NCBI RefSeq assembly: GCF_036711975.1
Contig: NC_091973.1
Location: forward strand, 1,178,001 to 1,242,000
DNA length: 64,000 nucleotides
From: Onthophagus taurus
Lineage: Eukaryota; Arthropoda; Insecta; Coleoptera; Scarabaeidae
Direction of reading: 5' to 3'
Numbering within the stretch: the first letter of the stretch is position 1; every line of letters begins with the position of its first letter. The translations under genes were made by a program, and so were the position numbers. The notes under the pieces are model-generated. The model was given only the letters and a program-made list of their open reading frames with translations, searched no databases and was not told the DNA's origin. Shown in pieces: positions 30,491 to 45,100 of this stretch.

Positions 30491-30499
30491 TTTCGGGTC

Positions 30500-32840
30500 A
30501 ATACTTACCCCTACCAGACACGGAAACGGCGCGAGCGCAAAACTGAAAATGTTCTGAACGGTTTATTGAGACGTTTAAAGTGTGCGGTTGAAATTGGTTT
30601 TTGGAAATATTCGCGTTCAAATGTAAGTAAAAAAAAATTTGTGTCAAATCAATACGTTTATGATTTAGGCTTATTTTAAATATTTTCTAAATTTTTTTAT
30701 TTTAAATTTTCTTTGGTTAAAATTTAATAATAAAAAATGCAGTAACCTATTACATCATATTTGCTTGGGTAAGGTTACCATTTTCATCACTTCTTTATTT
30801 TTCTTGGTTAATATTGATTTTGAGAATTTTTTTAAAAATCAATAACAATAGTCGCATTCATTTTAATATCAAATCCGAGGCCGTAAACAATCCCGATCGG
30901 GTGATCTTTGTGACATTCACTTTCTGCAGATACGCAGCGCGTATTAAAATAAAAAACATTAAATTAGGTTTAAAAAAAGAATAATTATGTTATTTAAACG
31001 ATAAATGTTTGCGCAATATGTAAATATTTTATGGTGCAAAGTGAATTGGTTAAATAGATTGTGAAAAAATGTCGCCAAATACAAGTAATGTTGATAATTT
31101 TGTTGCTAAGAACAATTGACGTTGAAAATTTGTTTTCCGTTTTAGTTTCAATTTATGTTAAAAGTTAGTACATTTTTAATTGTCTATTCAAGGTCTTAAT
31201 AAAAAAAAATTAGATTGCGTGTTTATATACATAGTAAAATTATAAACCTTGAATTGCAAAAAAAAGTGAATCGAAGGATTTTGAATGAGAACAATAACAT
31301 CAAACGGGAAGTTTTATTTTGTAGGCGGTTTATATTTGGGAATGGTTGGCATTAAACTTGAGCACGCTTTAAAAATTACCTTCGGCTTTGGCACTAAAAT
31401 TTTTACCAAAAATAATCTTTTAATAATAGACATAACATTTTACATTATTTTGAATATCGAACATCTTACTAGATCAAATACAAACATTTCTCAGATAACA
31501 TTTGTTTATTTAGTAGTAAAATATGAATTCTATTTTAAGAAACCTTGCTTCGGGTCAAAACAAACAAGAAAGTTTTGCATTTATACGTTCACTTTACGAA
31601 ATTGGCTTAGGAAATTTACAACAAATTAATATTAATATTCACGTTCGAGATAAAAGTTTATATTGGATGTTATTATTTTTTTTCGGCTGATCCATTTATT
31701 ATTTATTGTCACAATGATACTCTCCAACCTAGCAACAAGCCAATTTAAATTTAAAAAGGTTTCAAAACAATTTCATTTAGATGGATTAAAAGTCTAAAGT
31801 ACAGCATCAACATTGAAAGGGTTAAGGCTGAATAGGTCGTAGATTGATCAATATTTGCATTGTTGACGATCTAATAATAGAATTTACGTGCTTCCCACAT
31901 ACATTGCGCCAAGTGTTTTTTATCAATGAACTCAATATTTTAAGATCTTGATAAATTTTTATTTCTTAGATAATTTGTCACACCTACTTTTTATTTTTGA
32001 TTCATTTTCAAATTTTTCAAAATTACTATCAAGATATTACGGTAATGTAGTCTAAAAAAAATAATATTAAAGTCTTTAAAAACTTTAAAAACAAAATATT
32101 TGCTCAATACAGAAGATGTTATTAGGAAATTAAATCTATCTGCAAAAGGCTAAATACTGCTTGCACTACAAATAAAACACTTAACACTGCTTGCAGAAAA
32201 ATTTCTTGCTCAACTTCCTTCATTAATCGCACTCCGCAGGATATCTAACACCCCAATCTAATAATAATGCCTATAATGTTGATCAAAATGTTAAATGTGG
32301 TTTAGCCAAGTAGCAATCTTCTTCAGAAACACCTCCAATTTGTTTCTAAAGCCATGTTGCAATCTTCTCAGAAATAATATAGAAGTGTTTCGGCCAAGAT
32401 GTAGTTTTGACTAATTTCTTAATTATTAATTTATCCGCTTACTTTTTTGATTTTTTTTATATTAATATTAAATTTTAGTTCGTTTGGTTTTGACTCCTTT
32501 TTGAGTTCTCTTAGTTCTTAAAGTTGAAAGAGTGAATTTCAATTGCAGAATAGTATGAACAAGAGCTCCTCGAGGGTACCACGAACTAGTAACGCTCTGA
32601 GGCGGCTCCAAGCTGCCAGAAATCATCAAAATCTAAGGGTGTCCAAGTATATTTTTAATGACGATTTCAGAGAAAGTTTACCTTCAATCCCCAAATTCAT
32701 TAATAACAGTCTCTCGTCTTTTTGAAAAAAATCAAATTTGTAAGTCGCTAAAACTAACTCATATAATTTTTTTCTGAAATTGGTGCAGTAATAAATGTTT
32801 TAATTGTGTTAATAAATTAATTGGATTATATCGTTTCCAG
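30500..32840 (+). promoter_or_regulatory. Leader exons of the UCP-like gene, with an upstream ORF
   Basis: A candidate first exon ends at 30622 before GTAAGT in a locally GC-richer stretch (30490-30622). A second leader exon is framed by an acceptor at 32547-32548 and GTAAGT at 32740, giving 32549-32739. The coding exon begins after the acceptor ending at 32840. The second leader exon holds a 56-codon ORF (ATG 32555, stop 32723-32725) that ends before the UCP start. The intron between the leader exons (30623-32548) shows no other gene. Confidence 0.5.
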
Positions 32841-32885
32841 AAAAATTTAACATCAATTTAATTTGGTTAATCTAAAGTGGTCAAA

Positions 32886-35629
32886 ATGAGTAGCTACGAT
32901 AACGTTTCGATTTTTGGAAAACTACTTACGGCTGGAACATCTGCTTGCATTGCCGATGCCATGACATTTCCATTGGATACTGCCAAAGTTCGATTACAAG
33001 TAAGATTTTTCTTAAATTATATTTTTTGGTTTTTATGGAAGTTTTTTAGATTCAAGGTGAAAGGGTAGGGGCCGTCCATAATGGAACCGTGGCTATTATG
33101 AGAGCGGAAGCTCGACAACTTGGACTTTTTGGAATGATAGGCACCATGGTGCGTCAAGAAGGCACAAGGTACAGATCTTTTCTTTATTAATTATTTTTAT
33201 TCAAAGAAAGAGAAAGTTAAGTATTTATATAAAAAGTTTTTTCACCATTCTTTTTCAAATTTCACATTTCAATTTTGAAAAAATAATTTTAGAAGAAGTT
33301 TGTTGTAACTCCTCAAATAACAATTTCACCTGCATATTTTTATTATGGAGTGATAAAACGTAAATTTTTAAGTAATATCATGCAGTTGGATTGTTGTTTG
33401 GGTTTTTGTGGAAATGTTACAAAAAAGATTAAGGGATTTTGTAAAAAAGGAGTCAAATAGGTTGGGGTAGGGTATAGCAGAGTGTGATGAGATCTGATTA
33501 CAGGAGCCTGTACAATGGCCTATCAGCCGGTCTGCAACGACAGATGTGTTTCGCATCAGTGCGAATTGGACTATACGACAACTTCAAGGCATTCTACCAG
33601 CAGCTTATTGACGGTACGCTTACTGGCAGCCACTTTTGACTGCTGGTAATCGATCGTTTCTGCTTCGATAAGCATACGATGTTTGATTATTTGTACATTT
33701 AACTGTGTACATTCGTAGATAAGACTTTTCTTTCGTTACAAAACAGCTCTTCTTCCTACTATAATACCTTCTCACCATTAAAAAAATTACGAAAGAAAAA
33801 AGTAGAAAACGTTTTGTTTATTATTTGCCTTTTTACAGTTAATTTTACAATTAATCTTTTCAGTTTCACAAAAGCTTCTTGTGTTATCATTTTTTTGTAT
33901 AAATTATTTTATTTGTGTTACCTCTGTTCGTCTTTTACTTGATTTTCCTGACAAAACCTAAATCGACTAACATCATTGCTGACGATAATTAAAAAAAACA
34001 GTAACTAAAACGTAGCTTAAGCACAATCAAACTGCCTTTCTATTTCCAATGTTTCTTCATAGGCAAACAACGAGACGGAAGCTTGAACGTTGGTGCCAGG
34101 GTTGCCGCGGGATTAACAACAGGAGGATTAGCCGTTCTTATCGCCCAACCAACAGATGTCGTCAAAGTCCGATTCCAAGCATCCATCATGGGAACTTCCT
34201 CAGTACGATACTCATCCACACTTCAAGCATATAAAATGATTGCAACCACGGAAGGATTTAAAGGATTATGGAAAGGAACTTTTCCTAATGTTAGCAGAAA
34301 CGCTATCGTTAACGTTTCAGAAATTGTTTGTTATGATCTGATTAAAGATACTATTATGTATAATCATCTTATGAAAGATGGTGTTCCATTACATTTTACT
34401 TCTGCAGTTATTGCAGGTAATTAATTTGTCAACAAATTTTTGAAATCACCTATTTAATTTGACGTTTCTTGAAAGTCTCATTATCAAAAAAGATTGATTT
34501 CTCCAAAACGGTTAGGATTTGAGAAATGAAACTTTTTGAGGTTATAAAGGAACGTTTGAAGATAGGTTATGCCAAATTTAAAGTTTCCATGATAAAGAAT
34601 TATTTTATAAACAAATTTTGAAATCACCTATTTAATTTGACGTTTCTTGAAAGTCTCATTATCAAAAAAGATTGATTTCTCCAAAACGGTTAGGATTTGA
34701 GAAATGAAACTTTTTGAGGTTATAAAGGAATGTTTGACGATAGGTTATGCCAAATTTAAAGTTTCCATGATAAAGAATTATTTTATAAACAAATTTTGAA
34801 ATCACCTATTTAATTTGACGTTTCTTGAAAGTCTCATTATCAAAAAAGATTGATTTCTCCAAAACGGTTAGGATTTGAGAAATGAAACTTTTTGAGGTTA
34901 TAAAGGAATGTTTGAAGATAGGTTATGCCAAATTTAAAGTTTCCATGATAAAGAATTATTTTATAAACAAATTTTGAAATCACCTATTTAATTTGACGTT
35001 TCTTGAAAGTCTCATTATCAAAAAAGATTGATTTCTCCAAAACGGTTAGGATTTGAGAAATGAAACTTTTTGAGGTTATAAAGGAATGTTTGACGATAGG
35101 TTATGCCAAATTTCAAGTTTTCATGATAAACAATTTGTCATATCATATTTGTCACATTTTGTCATATCTCCTATCTGCTATATTTAGTTAATTAATTTAT
35201 TAATTTTTAGGTTTTTGTACAACCGTTGTTGCTTCTCCTGTAGACGTCGTAAAAACAAGATATATGAACTCAGCTAAAGGACAATATAAAGGAGCATTAG
35301 ATTGTGCTGTGAGGATGTTTATGCAAGAAGGAAGTAAAGCGTTTTACAAAGGGTAAAAAATGTTATAGTTATATAAAACATATAGTACGCGTGTAAGATT
35401 GGTTGCATAGGTTTAAGGGTTGAATGGATCTTGTAAGTTCAAGGATAACGTGTGTATTGTTCTTAGAGTAGGAATAAGAATACGGTGAGGTTTTGAATTT
35501 GAATTTTTCGATCTTCGTTGCAGATTCACGCCGTCGTTTTACCGGTTGGTGAGTTGGAATATAATGATGTGGATAACGTACGAGCAAATGAAGTTGTTCG
35601 TTGGGAATCATTTTGGACAAAGGGATTGA
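32886..35629 (+). CDS. Mitochondrial uncoupling protein, UCP2/3-like
   Basis: Six exons (32886-32999, 33050-33168, 33504-33613, 34063-34416, 35211-35352, 35524-35629) join in phase to 314 residues. It is an SLC25 carrier of the inner mitochondrial membrane with three repeats, each bearing the Px[DE]xx[KR] signature: [20 protein letters not shown] and [10 protein letters not shown]. The opening [32 protein letters not shown] and the [10 protein letters not shown] segment are closest to UCP2/UCP3, which are thought to dissipate proton potential or exchange C4 metabolites, rather than to UCP4. ATG 32886 was chosen because translation begins just before the first carrier repeat and the preceding exon ends in a stop. 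AATAAA at 35693. One intron contains a 178-bp tandem repeat. Confidence 0.93.
34432..35140 (+). repeat. Four-copy 178-bp tandem repeat in a UCP intron
   Basis: The unit beginning ACAAATTTTGAAATCACC recurs at 34432, 34611, 34789 and 34967 with a 178-179 bp period and only a few mismatches. Copies differ mainly at the GAAGATAGG/GACGATAGG position, where copies 1 and 3 match each other and copies 2 and 4 match each other. It lies within the intron 34417-35210. No ORF is seen. Confidence 0.97.
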
Positions 35630-36120
35630 GTCTCGATTTGATAAAGGAAGAAAAAAAAATTTAAATTGTTACAATAATAATATTTAATAACCAATAAACT
35701 TGAAGAACGACGAATAATGTAATATAACGATAGTATTAAAGAATTCCGGAACGAGTTGTGATTTAAAATTCCTAAGTAATACTTACTCATAGGCGATTAT
35801 AGATTTTAGGCGTTTTGATTTTATATATTATATTTTATATTATACGATAAAGGTGAAAAATGAAATAAAATGAGAGAGTGAGAGAGAGAAAACGAACACT
35901 AAGTCGTGTTTTATTTGCCTTAGAATGCAGATATAATAGAAGGAGGAATGTAAAACGAAAGAAAACAAAACCCAGCGGACGCTTTGTAGGTTTTTTTTCT
36001 GAGCGCTAAGCTAAACCAGTTTATAAGTAAGCCTAAATGCGAAGTAAAAAGTAGCAATTAAAAGTGGTACGTTACACGCGCGGCGTCCGAGGATGATATA
36101 TAAAGTTTTTAGGATTTTTA

Positions 36121-39100
36121 TTAGCAATAAAAATCTCCGTTTCTTGGCTTCACCTCGACATCAGACTCACGGGGCAAACCCGCTAAACTCGTTATAATAC
36201 TGACACCAATATCACGCAAAATCTTCGTGGTGATTTTCTGGAACAGAAATCCTTCGGTGAGCGACGCAAAAGGCATTAAAAAACGTGCAAATAAGTGAGT
36301 ACCTTTTTGTCCTCCCCGCAGCAGTACGAACACTCTAAAGTATAGGAACGTTTTATGTCGAATTCCCTCCACATCACAACTCTACAGGTAGACTCACGTT
36401 TCCTTTCGATCGAGTACCGACAAAAACTTGGTTTCATATGCCGGTTTGCGCTCAACAACTTCGGCAAAAGCTGAAAACAAATATTTTCATGCAATACAAA
36501 AATTAGTTTTTCACTATGAACCCGCGCACTCTTATCGCTCTTTTATTGCCATCCATTAAACTGTTACTATTACTCGATTTAAAATTTTCTATGCGATACC
36601 AGATAACAATTGTTCAAGTACTTAACGTAGTTACGATATATTTATGCCATTAAATCACATTTATGGGGAACTATTTTGAATTAATATCACGTTCTGAACA
36701 TAATTCTTGCATAAAAGTGTATTAATTAAAAACAATAGGTACCATATGCAACTTCCGGAACTATAAAACCATATTTATTAGGTGCCAAATTCTAGACTTC
36801 ATTAAACTCTCATAGACTAGAGTGCGGGAAGTTAGCCCCCCATTTTTTGATTTTTAAATTTTTTATTGTTGTTCTAGATTGTTCCAGAGTTGTTCTACAT
36901 TGTTCCAAAGCGGCAAATCGAAAAAATAAGAACTCCGCGAGAAAACCGAAAAAATGGGTTTTTTGGCTAGCCCCCCATTTTTGGAAAAATCAAATTTTCT
37001 TTGTTGTTCTGGGTTGTTCTAGTTATTGTTCTAGAAAATCAAAATTATGGGATACATTATAAAATAACTCAATCTTTGTCGATTCAAATTGTTCTAGATG
37101 TGTTTTACGTTTAACATGGATATTAATTTTGTAAAATCACATATTTTTTGTTGCTCTAAATTGTTCTTGTTGTTCTAGGTACTTAAAATGTTTATTTAAT
37201 CACTGCGGCTTTAGTTCTTTTAAAGTTTCATATTAAAAATTAGTACTTACAACAATTAAAACAATTCAGAACAGATGTTATTTTCACTAGAAAAACCTTA
37301 AATTTCAGTTATTGTGATATCGGACAGATTTTGTTGAATCACCTTTAATGTAATAGTAGTTTTAAAAAACTAAAAAAATATGGAATAATTTGACCATCCT
37401 AATTTTCTAAAAATCACAAGTTTCACCTTTCTCTTTAAACTTATAATAGTAAAACATAAGTTGCGATTTAAAGTGTATAATCTAAGTAATAATAATAATA
37501 ATGCCTTTATTAATAGAAACAACAGAAAAAAAAAAAAGATTACAAATGTGCGCAGGGCGGAGTTAGGACCAAAAAAAAAAATCAAAAATTTAAAAAATAA
37601 AACATAAAACATTCGATCTTGACAATAATACTAATACCAACAAAACAGCCATTCAGAGAGAAAGTAATAAAAATAACACTCATAGTAAAAAAAAATCGAA
37701 AATGATATAAATTACTCATTAGCCCCATTCTGGTCACAGACAATGATCTCGCGGAGCCCTTTTTTGAAGGTGCTCAGTGGCAACGACTTAAGAGAACTTG
37801 GCAACGGGTTGTAAAGCCTGGGTAAATTAAAAGAGAAAGACCGTTGAAACAAAACCGAGCGGTGCTGAGGTGGAGTAATCAAGCCCTTGGATCTGATGTT
37901 CAAATTATGAACATCAGTCCGGAATGATATTTTATTATAAAGATAAGAAGGCGACTTAAATAAAAGTAATTTATGATAAAAAGTTAACAGATGTAATTTC
38001 CTCCTGTTAGCCATATTAAGCCAACCCACCTCCTTCAAAAAACATGTAACGTGATCTCTCAAACGCAACCCAAAAATCAATCTCAGACAGGCGTTCTGAA
38101 CTTTCTGAATACGGCCGGCAGTTACCTGATCCAGACAAGTGCCGTATACCGTGTCGCAAAAATTAAATTGGCTGAGTACCAAGGCGTCACACAGTCTCGC
38201 CCTAATGTCCCTAGATAAAAAGTTTTTAATATTATAAATAAGCTTCAGCGCCGCAAATGATTTACGGACCTTTAAAGTAACATGATCCCTAAATCTGACA
38301 TCACAATCCATTAGGAGGCCAAGATTACGATAACAACCCGCAACGCCCAAGTCACCACTATCCAGCTCAATTCTAAAATGAGAGCAAGCGTTGCGGCCAT
38401 TGCGTCTACCAAACAACAACATAACCGATTTTAAGGGATTCAATCTTAAGTTGTGACTGGCAGCCATTTTGGTAAACCGAGCAACATCACCCGCAATCCT
38501 ATGTTGGGCCACAGGAGCATCATCCTGTCTGAAAGAATAATATATCTGAGAATCATCGGCATAAAAATGAGCTTTAGAATATTTGAGACAATTTTGGAGA
38601 CCAGAAGTATAAATGCTAAATAAGAGCGGACCCAATACAGAACCTTGTGGTACACCGGCCATTAATCCACGGGCAGCCGAGACGATCATGCCACAGGAAA
38701 CGACCTGTCTTCGATCAGAAAGAAAATTCAATATTAAGGCAGCAGCATTAGTACAAAACCCAATGTACTTTAGAATAGAATCCAAAACTGTATAATTCAC
38801 CGTATCAAATGCTTTCGAAAAGTCGAAAAGAATTAAAGCCGTAACCATGTAAATAATAAATTAATAAATAAACTAAACTAACAAATAATACAATAACTAT
38901 TCGATCAGTATTACTATATCAGTACAATAACTTATTCTAAGGTAAACTATAACTAAATAAACTAAATTATGTAAATAAACTAATATCATGGAATAATATG
39001 GTTACATCACTTTGCTCATTTATAAACATACATTCAGCAACAGAAGTGTGCGTACAACGAACGTCTCATGCGATAAACTTCAACTCATATTTTTTCTGCA

Positions 39101-42100
39101 TGTTAACAATATATAAATTTATTAACAAAATATAAATCAATAAAATATTAACATTACTTAATAAAAAAAATTTAAACTAAAAATACTTCAAATAATGCCT
39201 ATGGAAAAATCTACGTACAGATCAAGGCGACTTCTATAAAAAATATATTAGTAGGAGGTCGGATAACCCTTACGTTTAATGACCTCCCTTAAACGTTTCG
39301 GCATGGATTGTACTAATTTCTTCGTGTCTTCCCTAGTGATTTTTGCCCATTCGTCAATCATAACACTTTTTAGCACTTCCTTCGATGTTATATTATGTTG
39401 ACGAATCCTGCGTTCCAATAAATCCCACGAGTCTTCAATCGGATTTAAGTCCGGTGACTGTGGGGTTGTTTTCAATTGTTTTGGGGTGTTATATAGCAGC
39501 CAAAGTTTGGTATTGTGGGCACAATGTTTAGTGTCGTTGTTTTGTTGAAAAATGTATTCGGACCCCAAACCCAAGTTGTCGGTGCTTGGCTTCAAATTTT
39601 CCTTTAAAATGTCTATATATATAGTTTATGGTCCATTGTGGATGTTTGGCGCACATACATCCCCAAACCATCACTCCACCACCTCCATGTTTTACAGCAG
39701 CTTTTAAGTTTTGAGGATCAAGAGCAGTACCGGGTTTTCTTCACACAAGTTGTTTTCCTTTAATGCCGAAGATGCAAAATTTACTCTCATCTGTAACCAG
39801 AACTCTATAGGCTTATTTAGGTGTTCTTTAGCAAAGGCGATCCGCTTCTTTCGATTGACATCTGATACAAATGGTTTTTTTCGTGCAACGTCGACCATAA
39901 ATTGGGCCCTGGCCCCGATGGCTTGCCGGGACACTTTATTGCTAAATGTGCAGGGGAGTTAGCAACTCCTCTATTCATTATCTTCAGCCGCTCCATTGAA
40001 AATTCAGTCTTTCCCTCTGAATGGAAAAAAGCCTTCATAACTCCAGTCTTTAAATCGGGTAGCAGACATTTTGTGTGCAATTATCGTCCAATTTCCCTAT
40101 TATCCATTGTTTCGAAGGTCTTTGAAAAATTAATTTATGACAACTTATATAGCTATCTTCGACCTGCTATTATCCCTCAACAACACGGTTTTTTGCGTGG
40201 GCGATCAGTTGAGACGAATCTGGTTGCGTTTGTTCAATACATTCAGGATTCTATGAATAATAACTCTCAGGTGGATGCTATCTACACCGATCTGACAAAA
40301 GCTTTTGACAAGCTTCACCATAACATTCTTATGGATAAGCTGAACAAGTTTAACCTATCTAACGGGCTGTCTCTATGGATTTCGTCCTATATATCTAAGA
40401 GATTTCAAGCAGTGAAAGTACATTTATTTCAGTAGCTTCTTCAACTTGTACGGATTTTTTTCGTAAGTCATTAAATAATATTTAATTGTGTTGTTTTAGA
40501 TTGTTCTATGCTTTTTAATCCTTATTGTGTATCCTTATTGTATCCTTATTGTAACTTTAACTTTCAAAGAGTAAAGTGCCCTTTAGAGAATTGTTCTAGT
40601 GAAAATAATAGCTGTTCCAGATTGCGTTAGCTATAATAAGTATATATTTGTAATATGGAATTGATAATAGAAAAACTATGGTCACAGCAATCAACTAGAC
40701 ATTTCGGCGGCCAAACCTATTTTTAGTTATAACTTCGTAATGCTGTATCCCATAATTTTGATTTTCTGGAACAATAACTAGAACAACTAGAACAACCCAG
40801 AACAACAAAGAAAATTTGATTTTTCCAAAAATGGGGGGCTAGGCAAAAAACCCGTTTTTTCGGTTTTCTCGCGGAGTTTATATTTTTTCGATTTGCCGCT
40901 TTGGAACAATGTAGAACAACTCTAGAACAATCTAGAACAACAATGAAAAATTTTAAAATCCAAAAATGGGGGGCTAACTTCCTGCAGTCCATAGATTAAT
41001 GCATTTGATTTTTAAGGATTTTCAGAATCAAAGGGAGCAAATATAAATTGAGGAAGAGATTATTTTTTTTCTGCAAATGGGTTTGTAATTAATACGTAAT
41101 ACTATATTTGAGGTAAATTAATACAAATTTTTACGAATTTAAGGTGAACAACATTACAATGTGAATTTAATTTATTTTTTTTAAGTTTAATTTAATTTTA
41201 TCCCCCATTATATATAATACGGCAACTATAGTGGTTAGTTATGGTAATTTATGTAAGAACTTCCCGGAGGTTGGTGGTCAAATAGCGTGACGAATTTTCC
41301 ACAACCGAACAATGGTACCTACCTTTACCTCATCATCATCTAGTTTAGATCGGATCGCGTCCTTTTACTTACTAAGTACGTCGTATTCGATGAATCATCG
41401 TGGAGTTTATCATTGTCATTCCAGCTCTGGCGCGCATTGCACCCATAAAAGAAGAAGAACTTCTTCCTGCTATGACCGTGGACGTCGATGAACGCGAAAA
41501 CATCACCGCCCAATTGTCGTTTTGCAAATTCCACCAGTTTCTTAGCCCTATACACCTCCGGATGCAGGGTTTCGTTTGGCTTTTTCCAGCATCTATTCAA
41601 GTCTTCACCGGCCAATCCACAACGAGCACTACAAAGAAGAAGAATGTGAAAAAAAAGGAAGTGTAGTAAAAGGCATGCAAAATAAGCGAATTTGATTTAT
41701 AGAACTCGTTTCGTACTATACAATGGGATGGCGACTTAGTTGCATCATTAAAAATAATTATGAGGCGTAAAGGAATAAAGGAGACTGCTTGTAATGAGAG
41801 ATCTTTCAAGATGCGTCCATTATTCTTAGTCATCTTATGAAAATAAATAAAAATAAATAAGAATGCAAAGAGAAGAAAGTTTTCTTGGTGGTACCGTAAA
41901 AATAGGTTTGTCCTATCTGAGATTTTTATGGTTACCAAAGGAAGGAAGTGTTGATGATGTTTGAATACTAATGTTATAGACGATTCATTTGTATGAGGGC
42001 CTCGTAGGTTGAGGTGTAGACAACGCTTAGAAGCTTATAGTAATTGATATTTTAATAGGTGTTTGATGCAATAAAATCAACTTTGAAACGATCGGGGAAA

Positions 42101-45100
42101 CAATAAAAATCATCTTTCAAATTCGGGCTTAATTTACAAACAAAAGGGTTTTATATTCTTTACAATCGACAATAATCAACGGCTTCTAATCTTTAGAAAA
42201 GATTCTTTTTTGGTTTTTGTGTATTCTTAAAATAAGTACATATTAATGCTGTTAGATTATAAATCATCGGTTTAGCAGAAAGAACATGTGAGAAGAAATC
42301 TCAATAAGTTGTTTGCACGATTACGCATATTTCCTGTCAGGCTACATTATGTTTTAAGACACGCTTTCTTAGAAGAATATATAATTAAAATATTCTTCTC
42401 GTCGTTCATTTTCAATGTCCAATAATAATAAAATTAATACAATTTAGTTACAGGTAGTCGGTTCATTGATATATATTATTATAAATATTAATATAAAAAC
42501 GGTTAACTTTAACAACCGGCGCGAAACGTTTGGCACGTTTTACGATCGATATTGTAAAAAATCGTGGAGAGGTGTAAAATTAAGAAAGAAAATTCGAGAT
42601 GTTTTCAAGACCGTTGAACCTCCCGGAAAAACAGTTACCTTTTTTTATTAGTGGTTTGTTCGATCCGCCATAAATGACCGAAGACGTTCGTTTATGTTAA
42701 AATATACGGTCCTAAGTTCAAAGAACCCGACCAAAAGTAATTAATAGATTCGGTGTTGCGTCATTATTAATTTATGGAGAATTCAAAACGACAAAAATTT
42801 ATGAACTATAATTTTATTTATTGTTCGAGAAAAGTACCCGATACGAATCGTCATCTTAAACCAGTTTTAGCCGGTAATTGTTAAGAACCCGACCCGATTG
42901 TTTAAAATAATTTTAAGAGCTTGCCCTTGGTTTCTACCAATTGCCGGATAATGAATATTTAAATGGCATCGCTCACGAGCGAAGGTTCGTGCGCATTTCC
43001 CTCCTTTATATTCAAAACGACCAAAAGAAACCCTTTGCACGGTTTCCCAGAAACGAGAAGAAGGAAAAGGATTTTGCTTGATACTTCTTCACGAGAGGGA
43101 GGAGACAAAGAACTTCTTTATATACAATCGATTCAAAAAGTTTTTGTACTACACGTTATATTTTGCAACTTATAGTCGAATTTTTGCTCAGCCTTAAGAT
43201 TAGCCAATTAACTTCAACACCTCGGCCGCAACCAGCATCGACTTAATAGGGCGAAGTTTACATGCACAACCCTATATTTAGCTGAAGTTGCTTGAGGATG
43301 GACCTCGTTGAGGCCACAATTAACTTCGTGAGGAATTCAATTAGGCGAAATTCTTAAAATTAGCATATTTTTTGTTCCCTGAAGATACCCTTGTAGGTAA
43401 AAATCGGTAATGATAATTACATCTATCTTCTCTACATACATATATATAATTAAGTATAAAAAATGAAATTGTTGATTATTGTGTTATATTAAAAGTAAGT
43501 ATTTGATAATAAAATGCTTCTTGATACTTCTTCACGAGAGGGAGGAGACAAAGAACTTCTCCCGCTAAACTTCTTTATATACAATCGATTCAAAAAGTTT
43601 TTGTACTACACGTTATATTTTGCAACTTATAGCCGAATTTTTTGTTAATCAACCCAAATAGAGATGCTCAGAATTAAGAGTAGCCAATTAACTTCAACGC
43701 CTCGGCCGCAAGCGGCATCGACTTAATAGGGCGAAGTTTATATGCACCACCCTATATTTAGCTGAAGTTGCTTGAGGATGGACCTCGTTGAGGCCACAAT
43801 TAACTTCGTGAGGAATTCAATTAGGCGAAATTCTTAAAATTATCATATTTTTTGTTCCCTGAAGATACCCTTGTAGGTAAAAATCTGTAATGATAATTAC
43901 ATATATCTTCTCTACATACATATATATAATTAAGTATAAAAAATGAAATTGTTGATTATTGTGTTATATTAAAAGTAAGTATTTGATAATAAAATGCTTC
44001 TTGATACTTCTTCACGAGAGGGAGGAGACAAAGAACTTCTCCCGCTAAACTTTTTTATATACAATCGATTCAAAAAGTTTTTGTACTACACGTTATATTT
44101 TGCAACTTATAGCCGAATTTTTTGTTAATCGACCCAAATAGAGATGCTCAGCCTTAAGATTAGCCAATTAACTTCAACGCCTCGGCCGCAAGCGGCATCG
44201 ACTTAATAGGGCAAAGTTTATATGCACAACCCTATATTTAGCTGAAGTTGCTTGAGGATGGACCTCGTTGAGGCCACAATTAACTTCGTGAGGAATTCAA
44301 TTAGGCGAAATTCTTAAAATTATCATATTTTTTGTTCCCTGAAGATAGCCTTGTAGGTAAAAATCGGTAATGATAATTACATCTATCTTCTCTACATACA
44401 TATATATAATTATGTATAAAAATGAAATTGTTGATTATTGTGTTATATTAAAAGTAAGTATTTGATAATAAAATGCTTCTTGATACTTCTTCACGAGAAG
44501 GAGGAGACAAAGAACTTCTCCCGCTAAACTTCTTTATATACAATCGATTCAAAAAGTTTTTGTACTAAACGTTATATTTTCGAATTTTTGTTAATCGACC
44601 CAAATAGAGATGCTTAGCCAATTAACTTCAACGCCTCGGCCGCAAGCGGCATCGACTTAATAGGGCGAAGTTTATATGCACAACCCTATATTTAGCTGAA
44701 GTTGCTTGAGGATGGACCACAATGAACATCGTGAGGAATTCAATTAGGCGAAATTCTTAAAATTATCATATTTTTTGTTCCCTGAAGATACCCTTGTAGG
44801 TAAAAATCGGTAATGATAATTACATATATCTTCTCTACATACATATATATAATTATGTATAAAAAATGAAATTGTTGATTATTGTGTTATATTAAAAGTA
44901 AGTATTTGATAATAAAATGCTTCTTGATACTTCTTCACGAGAGGGAGGAGACAAAGAACTTCTCCCGCTAAACTTCTTTATATACAATCGATTCAAAAAG
45001 TTTTTGTACTAAACGTTATATTTTCGAATTTTTGTTAATCGACCCAAATAGAGATGCTTAGCCAATTAACTTCAACGCCTCGGCCGCAAGCGGCATCGAC

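Larger units (their letters stand above)
36820..40989. mobile_element. Composite transposon with ~245-bp TIRs rich in TTGTTCTAG
   Basis: About 36820-37065 is repeated inverted at about 40737-40989. Both arms start near the shared block GGAAGTTAGCCCCCCAT and contain GCGGCAAATCGAAAAAAT, a second TAGCCCCCCATTTTTGGAAA and several TTGTTCTAG copies. More TTGTTCTAG-like copies lie just inside each arm (for example 37093, 37178, 40588). The interior is filled with a truncated LINE, a Tc1-like fragment and a second LINE fragment, so no transposase of the element itself is recognisable. It occupies most of the CCP intron 36471-41372. Family unknown. Confidence 0.75.
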
